A stretch of 64,000 nucleotides of DNA from Candidatus Saccharimonadales bacterium (GTDB lineage: Bacteria; Patescibacteriota; Saccharimonadia; Saccharimonadales; Saccharimonadaceae): the NCBI GenBank assembly GCA_039928925.1, contig JBDSSF010000004.1:1-64000 (forward strand), given 5' to 3'. Below the pieces are notes generated by a model. It worked only from the letters and a program-made list of their open reading frames with translations. It was not told where the DNA came from and made no database searches. Position numbers and translations under genes: made by a program. This document shows positions 25,265-34,043 of the stretch, in pieces (position 1 is the stretch's first letter; every line of letters begins with the position of its first letter).

Positions 25265-26791
25265 ATGAATCAGGGACTAGCACTTGAAATTATGCTGGCA
25301 GGTGAAAGCGTGCTATTAACTGGACCGGCGGGTGCTGGTAAGACTTTTGTATTAAACCAATTTATCCGTATTGCTAAAAATGAAGGCAAGCATATTTCTG
25401 TGACAGCAACGACAGGGCTCGCGGCAACGCATCTTGGTGGCACGACTATTCATAGCTGGGCTGGTATTGGGGTACTGGATGAATTACCATCACGTTTTGC
25501 AGATAATATCGCTAAAGGAAGACGCGAAATTATTGAAAAAACAGATGTTCTTATCATCGACGAAATTAGTATGCTTCACGACTACCGACTTGATATGGTT
25601 GACGAGGCGTGTCGTTTGGTGCGTAAAAAGCCAGATGTGCCATTTGGCGGTATTCAACTCATAATGAGTGGAGATTTTTTCCAGTTACCACCTATTAATC
25701 GAGGAGATACACGTGCCGGTGGATTTGTTGTCCACTCAAAAGTATGGGAAGAACTTGACCCTACAGTCTGCTATCTACAAGAACAGCATCGCCAGGACGA
25801 CGAACAGCTCCTAGATATATTAAATGCACTTCGTGCCGGGGATATTCGCCGTCATCACGCAGAGCAGTTACTTGCCCGTGTAGACGAAGTTCCGCCAGCA
25901 GATATGATATTAACAGAACTACATACGGTTAATGTTGATGTCGATAGGCTTAATGAACGTAAACTTGATGAGTTATCTGGAGATGAATTATTTTACACAC
26001 AAACAACAACGGGGAATGACAACTACGTTGAAAATCTACAGCGCTCGGTTTTGGCACCAGCGACGCTAAGACTCAAAAAAGGTGCACTTGTTATGTCTGT
26101 GAAAAATTCACTTGATAGAAAATATGCAAATGGAAGCTTAGGAACTGTTTCTGGGTTTGAACCGTCAACTGAATACCCGATAGTTGAATTCTATAATGGT
26201 CGAACTGTTACTATGCAGCCTGACACCTGGGAGCTTCGTGATGGAGATAAGAAGCGAGCTAGTATTTCTCAAATTCCTTTACGTCTAGCTTGGGCTATTA
26301 CAGTTCATAAAAGTCAGGGAATGACACTCGACGCCGCTCGGATTGACCTTCGAAAAGCATTTGTCGAAGGTATGGGTTACGTTGCACTGAGCCGAGTAAA
26401 AAATTTGCGCAATCTTTATTTACATGGCATTAATAGGATCGCACTTCAGGTTAGTGAAGACGCTCAGTTAATAGATGGTAACTTACGTACACGGGCTACA
26501 AATGATAGTAAAAAATTTTCACATCTTTTAAAGAATATTGAAACCCGTTCAACTGAACCAGTGAAAGAAAAAAAATCAGCAAGTGGTTGGCAAGATAAAA
26601 TTACAAAAATGCGTGAAACACACCCAAACGCGTATAAGCCATGGCTACCAGCTGACGATGCTACCTTAAAACAAGAATTTCAGAACGGTGCATCAGTTGA
26701 TGATCTTAGTTTGCTTCTCGGTAGGCACCAAGGTTCAGTTACAATGCGACTTCAAAAACATTTTGGAGAAGATATTGTCGCAACGAGCTAG
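25265..26791 (+). CDS. Pif1/RecD2-like superfamily 1B DNA helicase
   Basis: 5'-3' DNA helicase of the Pif1 group. Walker A GPAGAGKT (~21-28), motif Ia TATTGLAATHLGG, motif II LIIDEISM (~98-105), motif III MSGDFFQLPP, and the late motifs WAITVHKSQGMTLD and YVALSRV are intact. The last ~80 residues add a charged linker and a small helical domain (WLPADDATLKQEF...DLSLLLGRHQGSVTMRL) that looks like a DNA-binding helix-turn-helix. 508 aa. Likely role: replication-fork or G-quadruplex processing. Confidence 0.92.
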   Translation: MNQGLALEIMLAGESVLLTGPAGAGKTFVLNQFIRIAKNEGKHISVTATTGLAATHLGGTTIHSWAGIGVLDELPSRFADNIAKGRREIIEKTDVLIIDEISMLHDYRLDMVDEACRLVRKKPDVPFGGIQLIMSGDFFQLPPINRGDTRAGGFVVHSKVWEELDPTVCYLQEQHRQDDEQLLDILNALRAGDIRRHHAEQLLARVDEVPPADMILTELHTVNVDVDRLNERKLDELSGDELFYTQTTTGNDNYVENLQRSVLAPATLRLKKGALVMSVKNSLDRKYANGSLGTVSGFEPSTEYPIVEFYNGRTVTMQPDTWELRDGDKKRASISQIPLRLAWAITVHKSQGMTLDAARIDLRKAFVEGMGYVALSRVKNLRNLYLHGINRIALQVSEDAQLIDGNLRTRATNDSKKFSHLLKNIETRSTEPVKEKKSASGWQDKITKMRETHPNAYKPWLPADDATLKQEFQNGASVDDLSLLLGRHQGSVTMRLQKHFGEDIVATS

Positions 26792-26797
26792 ATTTAC

Positions 26798-26826
26798 TTG
26801 AGTTTTATCTTTAAGAGTGTCATAGT
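26798..26826 (+). promoter_or_regulatory. Promoter of the 26.8-kb gene (leaderless)
   Basis: TTGAGT (26798-26803), 17 bp, CATAGT (26821-26826), then 6 nt to ATG 26833. Confidence 0.5.
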
Positions 26827-26832
26827 ACCAAC

Positions 26833-27510
26833 ATGTCGAGAAGAGTTGAGCCAGGTTCGGGGGAGTTCTATCTCACATTAGACTCAGATGAGTCGCTTGG
26901 TCATATTTTCATTAAAGAACTCATTGAACCAGCACGCGAGAAGGCTATGAGACGTAAGGGCTTTATAGTGATGTCTGCAACCGATAGTGGTGATATGACA
27001 CGTCACACTTATACTTTTCATGATATGACAAATCTTCAGCTAAACGGAAAAGTCCATATTATCTCAAGAGAAATTGAAGCGCATAATGACCCAGTCCCAG
27101 ATGTAGAGCTAAATTGTATTCGTGAACAGATGCTAGAGCTTGATACACCACCTAAAAATCGGCTATATAAGTATAGTAGCGACGAGATTACAGTCAACTC
27201 ATTAGCATGTTGTGACGTACATTTTTTTATTGAAAGAGAGTATATTGCAGATCCTGTGAGTAGCGCATTCTATGTGCATACATCCTTTGGGTATGAAATT
27301 AATGGGGAGACTATTTTTATTGATTCACCTTTCGAAATTCACGATGTCGATAGTATGGAGCCAGAAAAAGCACATGAACTCGATCTTATAGATGAGTATA
27401 TGAATTATACAATTGACGCTGCGCGCCTTAAGGAAGTGAGCGAGGCTCTCTTAGTGATGGGACTATGTAGCATTGAGGATATTGCGCGTTTTAAGTCCCG
27501 CTTAGCGTAA
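26833..27510 (+). CDS. Hypothetical protein, 225 aa
   Basis: Not recognised. Acidic and soluble, with alternating polar/apolar strands (RHTYTFHDM, KVHIISREIEAH, CDVHFFIEREYI, FYVHTSFGYEI, IFIDSPFEIHDVD) and a helical end (LKEVSEALLVMGLCSIEDIARF). The strand pattern with many charged residues could fit a CYTH-like or lipocalin-like barrel, but no ExExK motif is present. Its 3' end overlaps the opposite-strand gene by 9 bp. Confidence 0.68.
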   Translation: MSRRVEPGSGEFYLTLDSDESLGHIFIKELIEPAREKAMRRKGFIVMSATDSGDMTRHTYTFHDMTNLQLNGKVHIISREIEAHNDPVPDVELNCIREQMLELDTPPKNRLYKYSSDEITVNSLACCDVHFFIEREYIADPVSSAFYVHTSFGYEINGETIFIDSPFEIHDVDSMEPEKAHELDLIDEYMNYTIDAARLKEVSEALLVMGLCSIEDIARFKSRLA

Positions 27511-28359
27511 TTTATTTTTTAGTTCAGCCACTTTTAATGTACCATCCGTTACGATAGTGACGCCAAATGTTTGCCCACGAAATTCGAGAGGTTCACCAGC
27601 GGTAATTGTCTCCAATCGTTTTATGAGCCCCTTATTTTTTAATGAATTCACAACAAAATCTCGTTCTTTGTCAGTTTCATCGTCTATCTGATGCGTAACC
27701 TGGAGGTTTTGAATACGAAATGCGATCGACCGACTATCATATGTTGCCGCACCAATCCAAATTTCTTGTTGTCTTTTTGTAAATATACTGAGAATTTTAT
27801 TCCAAAAGGTGGTATGACCATACTTATCTGGAGAGTCTTTAGTTTGAAGTTGCCAGAAGCGGATATGGTGGCGGTGACGCGGTGAGGGTTGTTCTCCTGA
27901 TTCAATCTGAAATCCGATATCATGAGCACGACCAAATAAGTACAGATTAGTAAATGGTGCAGTAGCGTATGATTTACGAAGGATCATTGAAAGAATCGTT
28001 CGAAACGTTGAACTAAGAGTTGCCTTATCTGCAACTGACCAGCCTGCTTTATGCATATTTTTTATTAGTTGATTCTTACTTTTACAAACAATAGCAATAT
28101 TAACAGGATCACTAGACCAGCCATCTCCAGTCGTCGCGTATACGGGTAAGCGAGATGGCTTAAAGACAGAACGCCAGATACGTACCAGCACGGGAATACC
28201 GACATATGCAAGCCATAAATATAAGACGATAAGTACTATTAAGAATGGAAGATGATTATCAAGATAGGGGTATAGAAGAAAAAAAGTCACATACGCAAGG
28301 ATTATTACCAGTCCACCGACTAAAAGCCGCCAGAGGGTATGAAGGACTGTTAAGTGCAT
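27502..28359 (-). CDS. Two-helix membrane protein with C-terminal soluble domain
   Basis: 285 aa. Two N-terminal membrane helices (~10-30 and ~36-60) are followed by a cytoplasmic or exposed domain of ~220 residues with VNIAIVCKSKNQLIKNMHKAGW, NLYLFGRAHDIGFQIE, RHHIRFWQL and WIGAATYDSRS. This matches the look of the LssY-like C-terminal domain found in some phosphatase/DedA-associated proteins, but I am not sure of that. It is the only leftward gene in this stretch. Confidence 0.65.
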   Translation of the reverse strand: MHLTVLHTLWRLLVGGLVIILAYVTFFLLYPYLDNHLPFLIVLIVLYLWLAYVGIPVLVRIWRSVFKPSRLPVYATTGDGWSSDPVNIAIVCKSKNQLIKNMHKAGWSVADKATLSSTFRTILSMILRKSYATAPFTNLYLFGRAHDIGFQIESGEQPSPRHRHHIRFWQLQTKDSPDKYGHTTFWNKILSIFTKRQQEIWIGAATYDSRSIAFRIQNLQVTHQIDDETDKERDFVVNSLKNKGLIKRLETITAGEPLEFRGQTFGVTIVTDGTLKVAELKNKLR

Positions 28360-28386
28360 AACTTTATTTTACAGTAAAATCTGTCG

Positions 28387-28392
28387 TATAAT
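28387..28392 (+). promoter_or_regulatory. -10 box of the GH1 gene (leaderless)
   Basis: TATAAT ending 8 nt before ATG 28401. Confidence 0.6.
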
Positions 28393-28400
28393 GGAATAGT

Positions 28401-29663
28401 ATGCAGAAAAAACCAGTGCTCCAGTTTCCTAAGAAATTTCTTTGGGGAGCAGCCATCGCAGCCCATCAAGTTGAGGGCAACACACACAATCAATGGACGG
28501 TGTGGGAACTTGAAAATGCAAAATCTTTAGCAGCCAAATCACAGTATCAATTCGAAGATATGGAAAATTGGCAAGAGATTAAAAAAGAAGCAAAAAATCC
28601 AGATAATTATGTATCCGGTGATGCAACAGACCACTATAATTTATATCCACATGATTTTGATCTTTTAAAAACAATGAACATGAACAGTTTTCGATTTAGT
28701 GTCGAGTGGTCACGTATCGAACCCGAAGAAGGCGTCTGGAGTGCAGAGGCAATCAATCACTATAAACAATATGTAGAACTTATGAAAAAGCAGGGTATTG
28801 AACCTGTCGTGACACTATTTCATTTCACACTTCCTGTTTGGTTTGCGGAGAAGGGTGGGTTTGAGAAAAAATCTAATGTGACCTATTTTACGCGCTTTGC
28901 TGAGAAAATCGTTAGTGAATTAGGGCTTGATATTCGTTTTATCATTACACTCAATGAACCCGAGGTATATGCATACGAAAGTTATATGGCTGGTACATGG
29001 CCACCGAATGTAATGAGCAAATGGAAACTTTGGCGCGTATTGAAAAATCTAGCATACGCACATCAACAGACTGCGAAGGTTATTCACGGTATCAACCGTC
29101 GTTATAAAGTTTCGATCGCCAAAAACTCTCAGTATTTTTATGCAGGTGATACCGCATGGCTAAGTCGATTTTCAGCTGCCATTATGCAATATGTGCAAGA
29201 CGACTATTTTCTAAAAAAGGTTACTAAGAGCTGCGATTTTCTTGGCGTAAATTTCTACGGTAGTAGCAGAGTTTATGGGTATCGTATCCACAATCCAGAA
29301 GTTCGATTGAGTGATCTTGGCTGGGACTTAAGTCCAGTAGATATTCAACATGCACTGGAGCGATTAGACGAAAAGTATCATTTACCGATTATCATAACTG
29401 AAAATGGCCTAGCTGATGCTGATGATAGTAGACGGCAATGGTGGATTAGCCAGACACTTATTGGAATACAAAGAGCATTAGATAATGGAGTAAGACTTGA
29501 TGGTTATATGCACTGGAGTTTGCTTGATAATTTTGAATGGGCACATGGTAAATGGCCACGCTTTGGTCTGGTAAAAGTCGACTATGATACCAAGCAGCGT
29601 ACTCTTCGCCCAAGTGCTCTATGGTATGGTAAAGTTATAAAACATTTACGGAGTACAAAATAA
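28401..29663 (+). CDS. Glycoside hydrolase family 1 (beta-glucosidase-like)
   Basis: Retaining beta-glycosidase with a TIM barrel. It has the N-terminal FLWGAAIAAHQVEG, acid/base Glu in TLNEPEVY (~190), and nucleophile Glu in IITENGLAD (~332-340). At 420 aa it lacks insertions of larger GH1 enzymes. No signal peptide, so it is cytoplasmic. The aglycone site cannot be read from sequence; beta-glucosidase, beta-galactosidase or a phospho-glycosidase remain possible. One of the few carbohydrate-catabolism genes in the window; yvcK-like follows with no gap. Confidence 0.92.
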   Translation: MQKKPVLQFPKKFLWGAAIAAHQVEGNTHNQWTVWELENAKSLAAKSQYQFEDMENWQEIKKEAKNPDNYVSGDATDHYNLYPHDFDLLKTMNMNSFRFSVEWSRIEPEEGVWSAEAINHYKQYVELMKKQGIEPVVTLFHFTLPVWFAEKGGFEKKSNVTYFTRFAEKIVSELGLDIRFIITLNEPEVYAYESYMAGTWPPNVMSKWKLWRVLKNLAYAHQQTAKVIHGINRRYKVSIAKNSQYFYAGDTAWLSRFSAAIMQYVQDDYFLKKVTKSCDFLGVNFYGSSRVYGYRIHNPEVRLSDLGWDLSPVDIQHALERLDEKYHLPIIITENGLADADDSRRQWWISQTLIGIQRALDNGVRLDGYMHWSLLDNFEWAHGKWPRFGLVKVDYDTKQRTLRPSALWYGKVIKHLRSTK

Positions 29664-30710
29664 ATGAATGAACCATTTGCCCCAACAGAATTAAAGATTG
29701 CTGTGATTGGTGGTGGAACAGGTAGTTTTACCTTGCTGTCATCATTAAAAGAGCACACCTCTCAAATTGCTGCACTTGTAAATATGGCAGATGATGGCGG
29801 TAGCACAGGTACGCTTCGTGACGAACTCGGCGTCTTGCCACCGGGAGATGTACGACAATGCCTAGTCGCACTTTCTGGTTCAACCGAAATACGCGATCTT
29901 TTTAATTATCGTTTCGAAGAAGGTAGCCTTCAGGGGCATGCATTCGGAAATCTATTTCTTACGGCACTTGAAAAAATGACGGGTGATTTCGTAAAAGGTA
30001 TTGAAACAGCCAGTACCGTACTTAATATCACTGGAACTGTTGAGCCAATTACACTGACTAATGTTAAATTGGTCATGCGTGACGATGAAGGCCATGAAAC
30101 ATACGGTGAGTTTGAAATTGCTAATAAAGATTTTAAGGGCGGAAGACCTGAATTCCGCCTAGAACCAGCTGCAACGGCTAGTCCACGTGCTCTTAGGGCT
30201 ATCGAATCAGCCGACATGGTTGTTATAGCACCGGGGAATCTGTATGGGAGCCTTGCACCTGCACTAATAGTTCCTGGTGTTGGAGAAGCTCTCGCAATGT
30301 CAAAAGCTGTCAAAGTTTATGTATGTAATCTCGTAACCAAACCAGGCCAGACAGACAATTATGATGTATGTGATTTTGCCGATGAGATCGAAAGATTAGC
30401 TGGCGCATCTTTTCTAGATGCTGTTATTTATAATACTGAGGCACCATCTGATGATCTTTTGAAAAAATACGCTAGAGAAGGTGAGCTAAGCGTAACTTTT
30501 GATGAAGATAAACTTGCAAATGCTCACTACCTTGCAGTGGGCGCCAATCTTTTGTCGAGTACAATCTGGGAAAATAGTAACTCTTCAGACCCAATCGCAA
30601 GTACTCGCACACTTATTCGTCACGACTCCCAGGCCATTGCACGTGCACTAGTTGATTTATATCGTTTTACTCAACCCGAGACTAACGGCATAACTCGTGC
30701 TGCGCATTAA
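29664..30710 (+). CDS. Gluconeogenesis factor YvcK/CofD-like protein
   Basis: Rossmann-type protein of the CofD/UPF0052 family. In Bacillus YvcK binds UDP-sugars and is needed for cell-wall growth on gluconeogenic carbon. GGGTGSFTLLSSL (~13-25), MADDGGSTGTLRDELGVLPPGDVRQCLVAL (split across ~41-72) and IAPGNLYGSLAPALIVPG (~190-207) are diagnostic. 348 aa. It starts directly after the GH1 stop. In Gram-positives the gene sits near rapZ and whiA; neither is here. Confidence 0.92.
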   Translation: MNEPFAPTELKIAVIGGGTGSFTLLSSLKEHTSQIAALVNMADDGGSTGTLRDELGVLPPGDVRQCLVALSGSTEIRDLFNYRFEEGSLQGHAFGNLFLTALEKMTGDFVKGIETASTVLNITGTVEPITLTNVKLVMRDDEGHETYGEFEIANKDFKGGRPEFRLEPAATASPRALRAIESADMVVIAPGNLYGSLAPALIVPGVGEALAMSKAVKVYVCNLVTKPGQTDNYDVCDFADEIERLAGASFLDAVIYNTEAPSDDLLKKYAREGELSVTFDEDKLANAHYLAVGANLLSSTIWENSNSSDPIASTRTLIRHDSQAIARALVDLYRFTQPETNGITRAAH

Positions 30711-31416
30711 ATCACAAAAAGTCATTGAGATTTTTTTCGTACTAGACTTTGACCGTACGCTTGGTAATACAGATTTACTTTTTGATATTTTTCAATCGGT
30801 CACAGAAACAAACACGAGCTTTAGTGTCAACCAGTTAGCTGCAGGACGAAGAGAGGTTGAAAGCAAGGGAGAATCATTCGATGTAATAGACTATGTTAAG
30901 TCAGAGCTATCATCAGATAATAAATCCTCCGTTTGGCATGGTATTGAAGGATTATTTATCAAAAGTTCCAATCAAGCTGATTGTATGATGCCAGGAGCTC
31001 AAGAACTTCTTGCGATTCTAGATGAAACACATAAAAGTTACGGTATTCTTACGTATGGTGGCGAGCAGTGGCAGACGCTTAAGATAAAAGCCACCGGACT
31101 AACATATGTACCAATGTTAGTAACGGATAGTTATGCAAAAGGAAAACTAATAAGTACATGGCGACAACCGGATGGTACGTTTCAGATTCCTGACAGTTTA
31201 TCAAAAGGTCAAGGTTTGATTGCTAAGAAGATAGTGCTCATAGATGACAAAAAGCAAAACTTTGATCACTTGCCAGCAAATTGTACAGGTTTTTATATAG
31301 TAGGTAAGACTACATATACTGATAATAAGTTTTCTAAACCACCGAAGGGTGTCATCGAGGTGGAGAATTTACTTGAAGTGATCTCGCTATTAGATCATGA
31401 TATTGACAAAGCATAA
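30697..31416 (+). CDS. HAD-like phosphatase
   Basis: Haloacid dehalogenase-type hydrolase of ~240 aa. Motif I is FVLDFDRTLGNTD (DxD with Thr, ~14-26), motif II ILTYGGEQWQ, and the acidic motif IV KIVLIDDKKQNFD (~184-196). A helical cap lies after motif I. The start is GTG, overlapping the previous gene by 14 bp. Substrate unknown. Confidence 0.82.
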   Translation: MLRIKSQKVIEIFFVLDFDRTLGNTDLLFDIFQSVTETNTSFSVNQLAAGRREVESKGESFDVIDYVKSELSSDNKSSVWHGIEGLFIKSSNQADCMMPGAQELLAILDETHKSYGILTYGGEQWQTLKIKATGLTYVPMLVTDSYAKGKLISTWRQPDGTFQIPDSLSKGQGLIAKKIVLIDDKKQNFDHLPANCTGFYIVGKTTYTDNKFSKPPKGVIEVENLLEVISLLDHDIDKA

Positions 31417-31431
31417 CTAGTATGCTAACAT
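31403..31431 (+). promoter_or_regulatory. Promoter of the 31.4-kb small gene (leaderless)
   Basis: TTGACA (31403-31408), 17 bp, TAACAT (31426-31431) with upstream TG, then 9 nt to ATG 31441. Confidence 0.55.
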
Positions 31432-31440
31432 AAATATATT

Positions 31441-31659
31441 ATGACAAAAACAACAAAAACCACAACAAAAAAGCAAATTAAAGAATCAGTAGATAACAGT
31501 GTAGATATTCAGGCAATCGATCGCCAGACAAATCGTGATATGTTTGTTGCAGCATTCATCGTATCTGTTGCAGTAAATGTTTTCATCCTAGCACTTTGGG
31601 TTGCTTTGAATACTACCAATAGTGAGGCAACAACTCTCAGTGTCATTCTTGGACGCTAG
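31441..31659 (+). CDS. Small single-helix membrane protein
   Basis: 72 aa with a Lys/Thr-rich start, then a polar stretch and one membrane helix (~38-60, FVAAFIVSVAVNVFILALWVAL). No family recognised. It has its own promoter and a strong terminator, so it is a separate unit just upstream of the dcw cluster. Confidence 0.7.
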   Translation: MTKTTKTTTKKQIKESVDNSVDIQAIDRQTNRDMFVAAFIVSVAVNVFILALWVALNTTNSEATTLSVILGR

Positions 31660-31679
31660 AAACTAACAAACCATAGTCA

Positions 31680-31714
31680 AAAACACTACTTCAAAATGGA
31701 AGTAGTGTTTTTTT
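31680..31714 (+). terminator. Rho-independent terminator
   Basis: ACACTACTT / AAGTAGTGT perfect stem with an 8-nt loop, then seven T. Confidence 0.9.
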
Positions 31715-31733
31715 GTATCTGATAGATAATTAT

Positions 31734-31742
31734 TTATCCACA
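31734..31742 (+). promoter_or_regulatory. DnaA box upstream of mraZ
   Basis: Perfect consensus TTATCCACA in the intergenic region. Confidence 0.4.
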
Positions 31743-31797
31743 TTTCTGTGGAAAAGTGTCAACTACTGTATTTAAAATTACTCATTTGGGGCTTGTC

Positions 31798-31845
31798 GTG
31801 GGTAACTGTGGGTATTATAGTAAAGTAAGTGGAAACAAGTGGGTA
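31798..31845 (+). promoter_or_regulatory. MraZ box array and dcw promoter region
   Basis: GTGGG at 31798, 31808 and 31839 and GTGGA at 31829, i.e. two pairs each with a 10-bp period. MraZ binds such spaced TGGG repeats in its own promoter. TATTAT (31813-31818) between them could be the -10 box. Confidence 0.6.
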
Positions 31846-31917
31846 ACACCACAAACATAAACAAACACACCACTAATTAAAAAATAACCTAACAAACAAA
31901 GCCTGGAAAGGCGAACA

Positions 31918-32289
31918 ATGGCAACAGTAGATTATTTTCAAAGAAAGCTCGATGATAAGCGTCGGTTGACGATACCAACAGAGCTTCGAAATGAATTTGC
32001 TAGCGGCGTTGTCGTAACCAGAGGCTTTGGCCAGTATCTTCACTTGTACCCTCAGAATGTTTGGGACAGGGAAGTTGAACCAGCACTTAGTGGAAGCATT
32101 CTCGATGAGAGAGTAGCAGATCTAAATGTCAGGTTTCGTCGTGGCAAGATTGACGCAGCACTTGACCTTAAACAGGGCCGAGTGACAATCGAGCAGCACC
32201 TGCTTGATTATGCCGGTATCGACCACGAGCTGGAAGCAGTCCGCGCAGGCGCATATTGGCGCATTATTCCGCCGGGCGCTGATGTATAG
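31918..32289 (+). CDS. mraZ: Transcriptional regulator MraZ
   Basis: DNA-binding regulator of the dcw cluster, built of two SpoVT/AbrB-like repeats. The first repeat has DDKRRLTIPTELRNEF (~12-27) with the expected D..RL..P pattern; the second has DLKQGRVTIEQHLLDYAGI (~82-100). At 123 aa it is shorter than the usual ~145. A GGAAAGG site lies 6 nt before the ATG. The MraZ-box-like repeats upstream suggest autoregulation. It is separated from rsmH by 333 bp, unlike in E. coli where they are adjacent. Confidence 0.85.
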   Translation: MATVDYFQRKLDDKRRLTIPTELRNEFASGVVVTRGFGQYLHLYPQNVWDREVEPALSGSILDERVADLNVRFRRGKIDAALDLKQGRVTIEQHLLDYAGIDHELEAVRAGAYWRIIPPGADV

Positions 32290-32622
32290 GTAAAAATCCC
32301 GCACTTTAACAATTTGATTAGATTAGTAAAGAATACTCTCGAGATCAACTATCTGGTAATTCATTGTTGTGGATAACTGTTGTGACCACATAAAAAAATA
32401 GCAAAGTACCTAAATTAAAACACAACACCTCCCAAAAAACTCCACCTCACACATAAGTCTCTCAACCATCTTGTGATAGGGCATGAGTTGCAAAACAACC
32501 CCCTAATTACCACAACATGGACACTTATATTACAAAAACAAACACACTACGCGAAAACAAAAATACAATGAATTGCCAGTTAGGTGATCTCGAGTAAGAA
32601 AATGGTATAATACCAAAAGCTT
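32290..32622 (+). other. AT-rich gap between mraZ and rsmH
   Basis: No ORF with a plausible start. It holds a perfect DnaA box in reverse (TGTGGATAA, 32368-32376) and the rsmH promoter at its end. A long A/C-rich stretch (about 32395-32570) lacks obvious secondary structure. Confidence 0.6.
32606..32611 (+). promoter_or_regulatory. Extended -10 of rsmH (leaderless type)
   Basis: TGG-TATAAT ending 11 nt before ATG 32623. Confidence 0.6.
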
Positions 32623-33519
32623 ATGAGTATCAAAGAACATCCACCACAAGACATACATGTTCCGGTTTTACTAGAAGCGACAGTTGACACGCTACGTCCC
32701 ATTCAAGGCGAGAATTATCTCGATTTGACGGCGGGATACGGTGGTCACGCAAGGCGCTTCTTAGATATAACCGAAAACTATAACGATTCTATTTTGGTTG
32801 ATCGCGACGATTATGCAATAGCAAAACTTGTCGAGTTCGAACAAAAAGGGGTCCGCTTACTGCATACCGATTTTGTTGACGCTGCTCGCAGTCTGATTCA
32901 AGAAGGAAAACAGTTTAGCATTGTACTCGTTGATTTGGGGGTGTCATCACCACAGCTCGATCAGAGTGACCGAGGGTTTTCTTTTATACACAGTGGTCCA
33001 CTTGACATGCGTATGGACCGTCGCCAGAAATTATCAGCTTCAACGCTGGTAAATAAAGCATCAAAAAACGAACTAACGCTTATCATCACCAAATATGGTG
33101 AAGAACCAATTGGATTTGCTTCGAGAACTGCAGCAGCAATTATCAAAGCAAGACCTTTAGAGACAACCCAAGAGCTCGCTGATCTAATCAAATTAAACTA
33201 TCGTGGCAAATGGAAAAAAACCCATCCAGCCACGCGTACTTTTCAAGCTCTCCGTATCGCGGTGAATCAGGAGCTTCTCCAGATTGAAGAACTATTACCA
33301 CTATTACCAAAATTGTTAAAACAAGGCGGTAGGATAGGGATAATAAGTTTTCACAGTCTTGAAGATCGGTTAGTCAAACTCTATCTGAAAGAACAGTTTG
33401 AAGCCGGTTATGAAGCAACTCTGCAGCCACTTACCAAGAAGCCGCTTGACGGAGCCACTTACGATGTTCACAATCCGCGATCACGCAGCAGCAAGCTACG
33501 TGCCGCAGTGAAAAAATAA
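32623..33519 (+). CDS. rsmH: 16S rRNA (cytosine-1402 N4)-methyltransferase RsmH
   Basis: Methylates C1402 in the ribosomal P site. Motifs: HVPVLLEATVDTL (~12-24), SAM loop DLTAGYGGHARRFLD (~35-49), VLVDLGVSSPQLDQSDRGFSF (split at ~101-121), ATRTFQALRIAVNQEL (~203-218) and IISFHSLEDRLVK (~242-254). 298 aa, family length. First gene of the contiguous part of the dcw cluster. Confidence 0.95.
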   Translation: MSIKEHPPQDIHVPVLLEATVDTLRPIQGENYLDLTAGYGGHARRFLDITENYNDSILVDRDDYAIAKLVEFEQKGVRLLHTDFVDAARSLIQEGKQFSIVLVDLGVSSPQLDQSDRGFSFIHSGPLDMRMDRRQKLSASTLVNKASKNELTLIITKYGEEPIGFASRTAAAIIKARPLETTQELADLIKLNYRGKWKKTHPATRTFQALRIAVNQELLQIEELLPLLPKLLKQGGRIGIISFHSLEDRLVKLYLKEQFEAGYEATLQPLTKKPLDGATYDVHNPRSRSSKLRAAVKK

Positions 33520-33546
33520 AACAAACATAGAAAGGGCACTATATAA

Positions 33547-33612
33547 ATGCCAGTTCACATCCAAGTACAAAACGCATCAGTCGAAACAAAAGTGACTGTA
33601 CGTTTTAAATAA
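33547..33612 (+). CDS. Possible 21-codon ORF in the dcw cluster
   Basis: ATG with a good ribosome binding site (GAAAGGG, 10 nt upstream) opens a 21-codon frame beginning MPVHIQVQ and ending TVRFK. It is followed at once by a perfect 11-bp hairpin. It could be a leader peptide, a small protein or chance; the strong SD in a genome where many starts have none is the main support. Confidence 0.4.
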   Translation: MPVHIQVQNASVETKVTVRFK

Positions 33613-33621
33613 CCACAATTT

Positions 33622-33650
33622 GGTATACCCACTGTCATGGTGGGTATACC
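33622..33650 (+). terminator. Hairpin after the 21-codon ORF (terminator or attenuator)
   Basis: GGTATACCCAC-N7-GTGGGTATACC perfect stem; no T run follows, so it may only reduce read-through into ftsL-ftsI. Confidence 0.5.
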
Positions 33651-33686
33651 GCCAAAATAAAAACATAAAAACGAAAACACACACCA

Positions 33687-34037
33687 ATGTCTTATCAACG
33701 TACACAAAATTTTAGCTCTCGTCGTACTCAAAATTGGAGTCGTAATCAAAACACAACTCGATTTGTTTCAAGCGTGAAACTTGGCCCCGTGACACATACA
33801 GTGCTAGTCGCACTTATGATTACAGTGCTTGGTTTGATATACTTAACACAGGCGACTCGAGCAACAGGATATGACTACGAAGCACAGAAAATTGATAGTC
33901 AGATCGCTACCTTAAAAGAGAAAAAAGCAGATCTTGAAGTTGAAAATGCTCGTCTTACCGCGCTTGATACTGTCTCTAATAGCACTGTCGCAAAGGAAAT
34001 GACCACACCGCAAAAGACCGATTACGTTCGTGAATAG
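33687..34037 (+). CDS. ftsL: FtsL/DivIC-like cell division protein
   Basis: Bitopic septal protein of 116 aa: a polar Arg/Gln/Asn-rich cytoplasmic tail (~1-35), one membrane helix (~36-57) and a short extracellular coiled coil (~65-95, IDSQIATLKEKKADLEVENARL). It lies between rsmH and ftsI, the standard place of ftsL. Sequence identity in this family is low, so position and topology carry the call. Confidence 0.8.
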   Translation: MSYQRTQNFSSRRTQNWSRNQNTTRFVSSVKLGPVTHTVLVALMITVLGLIYLTQATRATGYDYEAQKIDSQIATLKEKKADLEVENARLTALDTVSNSTVAKEMTTPQKTDYVRE

Positions 34038-34043
34038 ATATCT

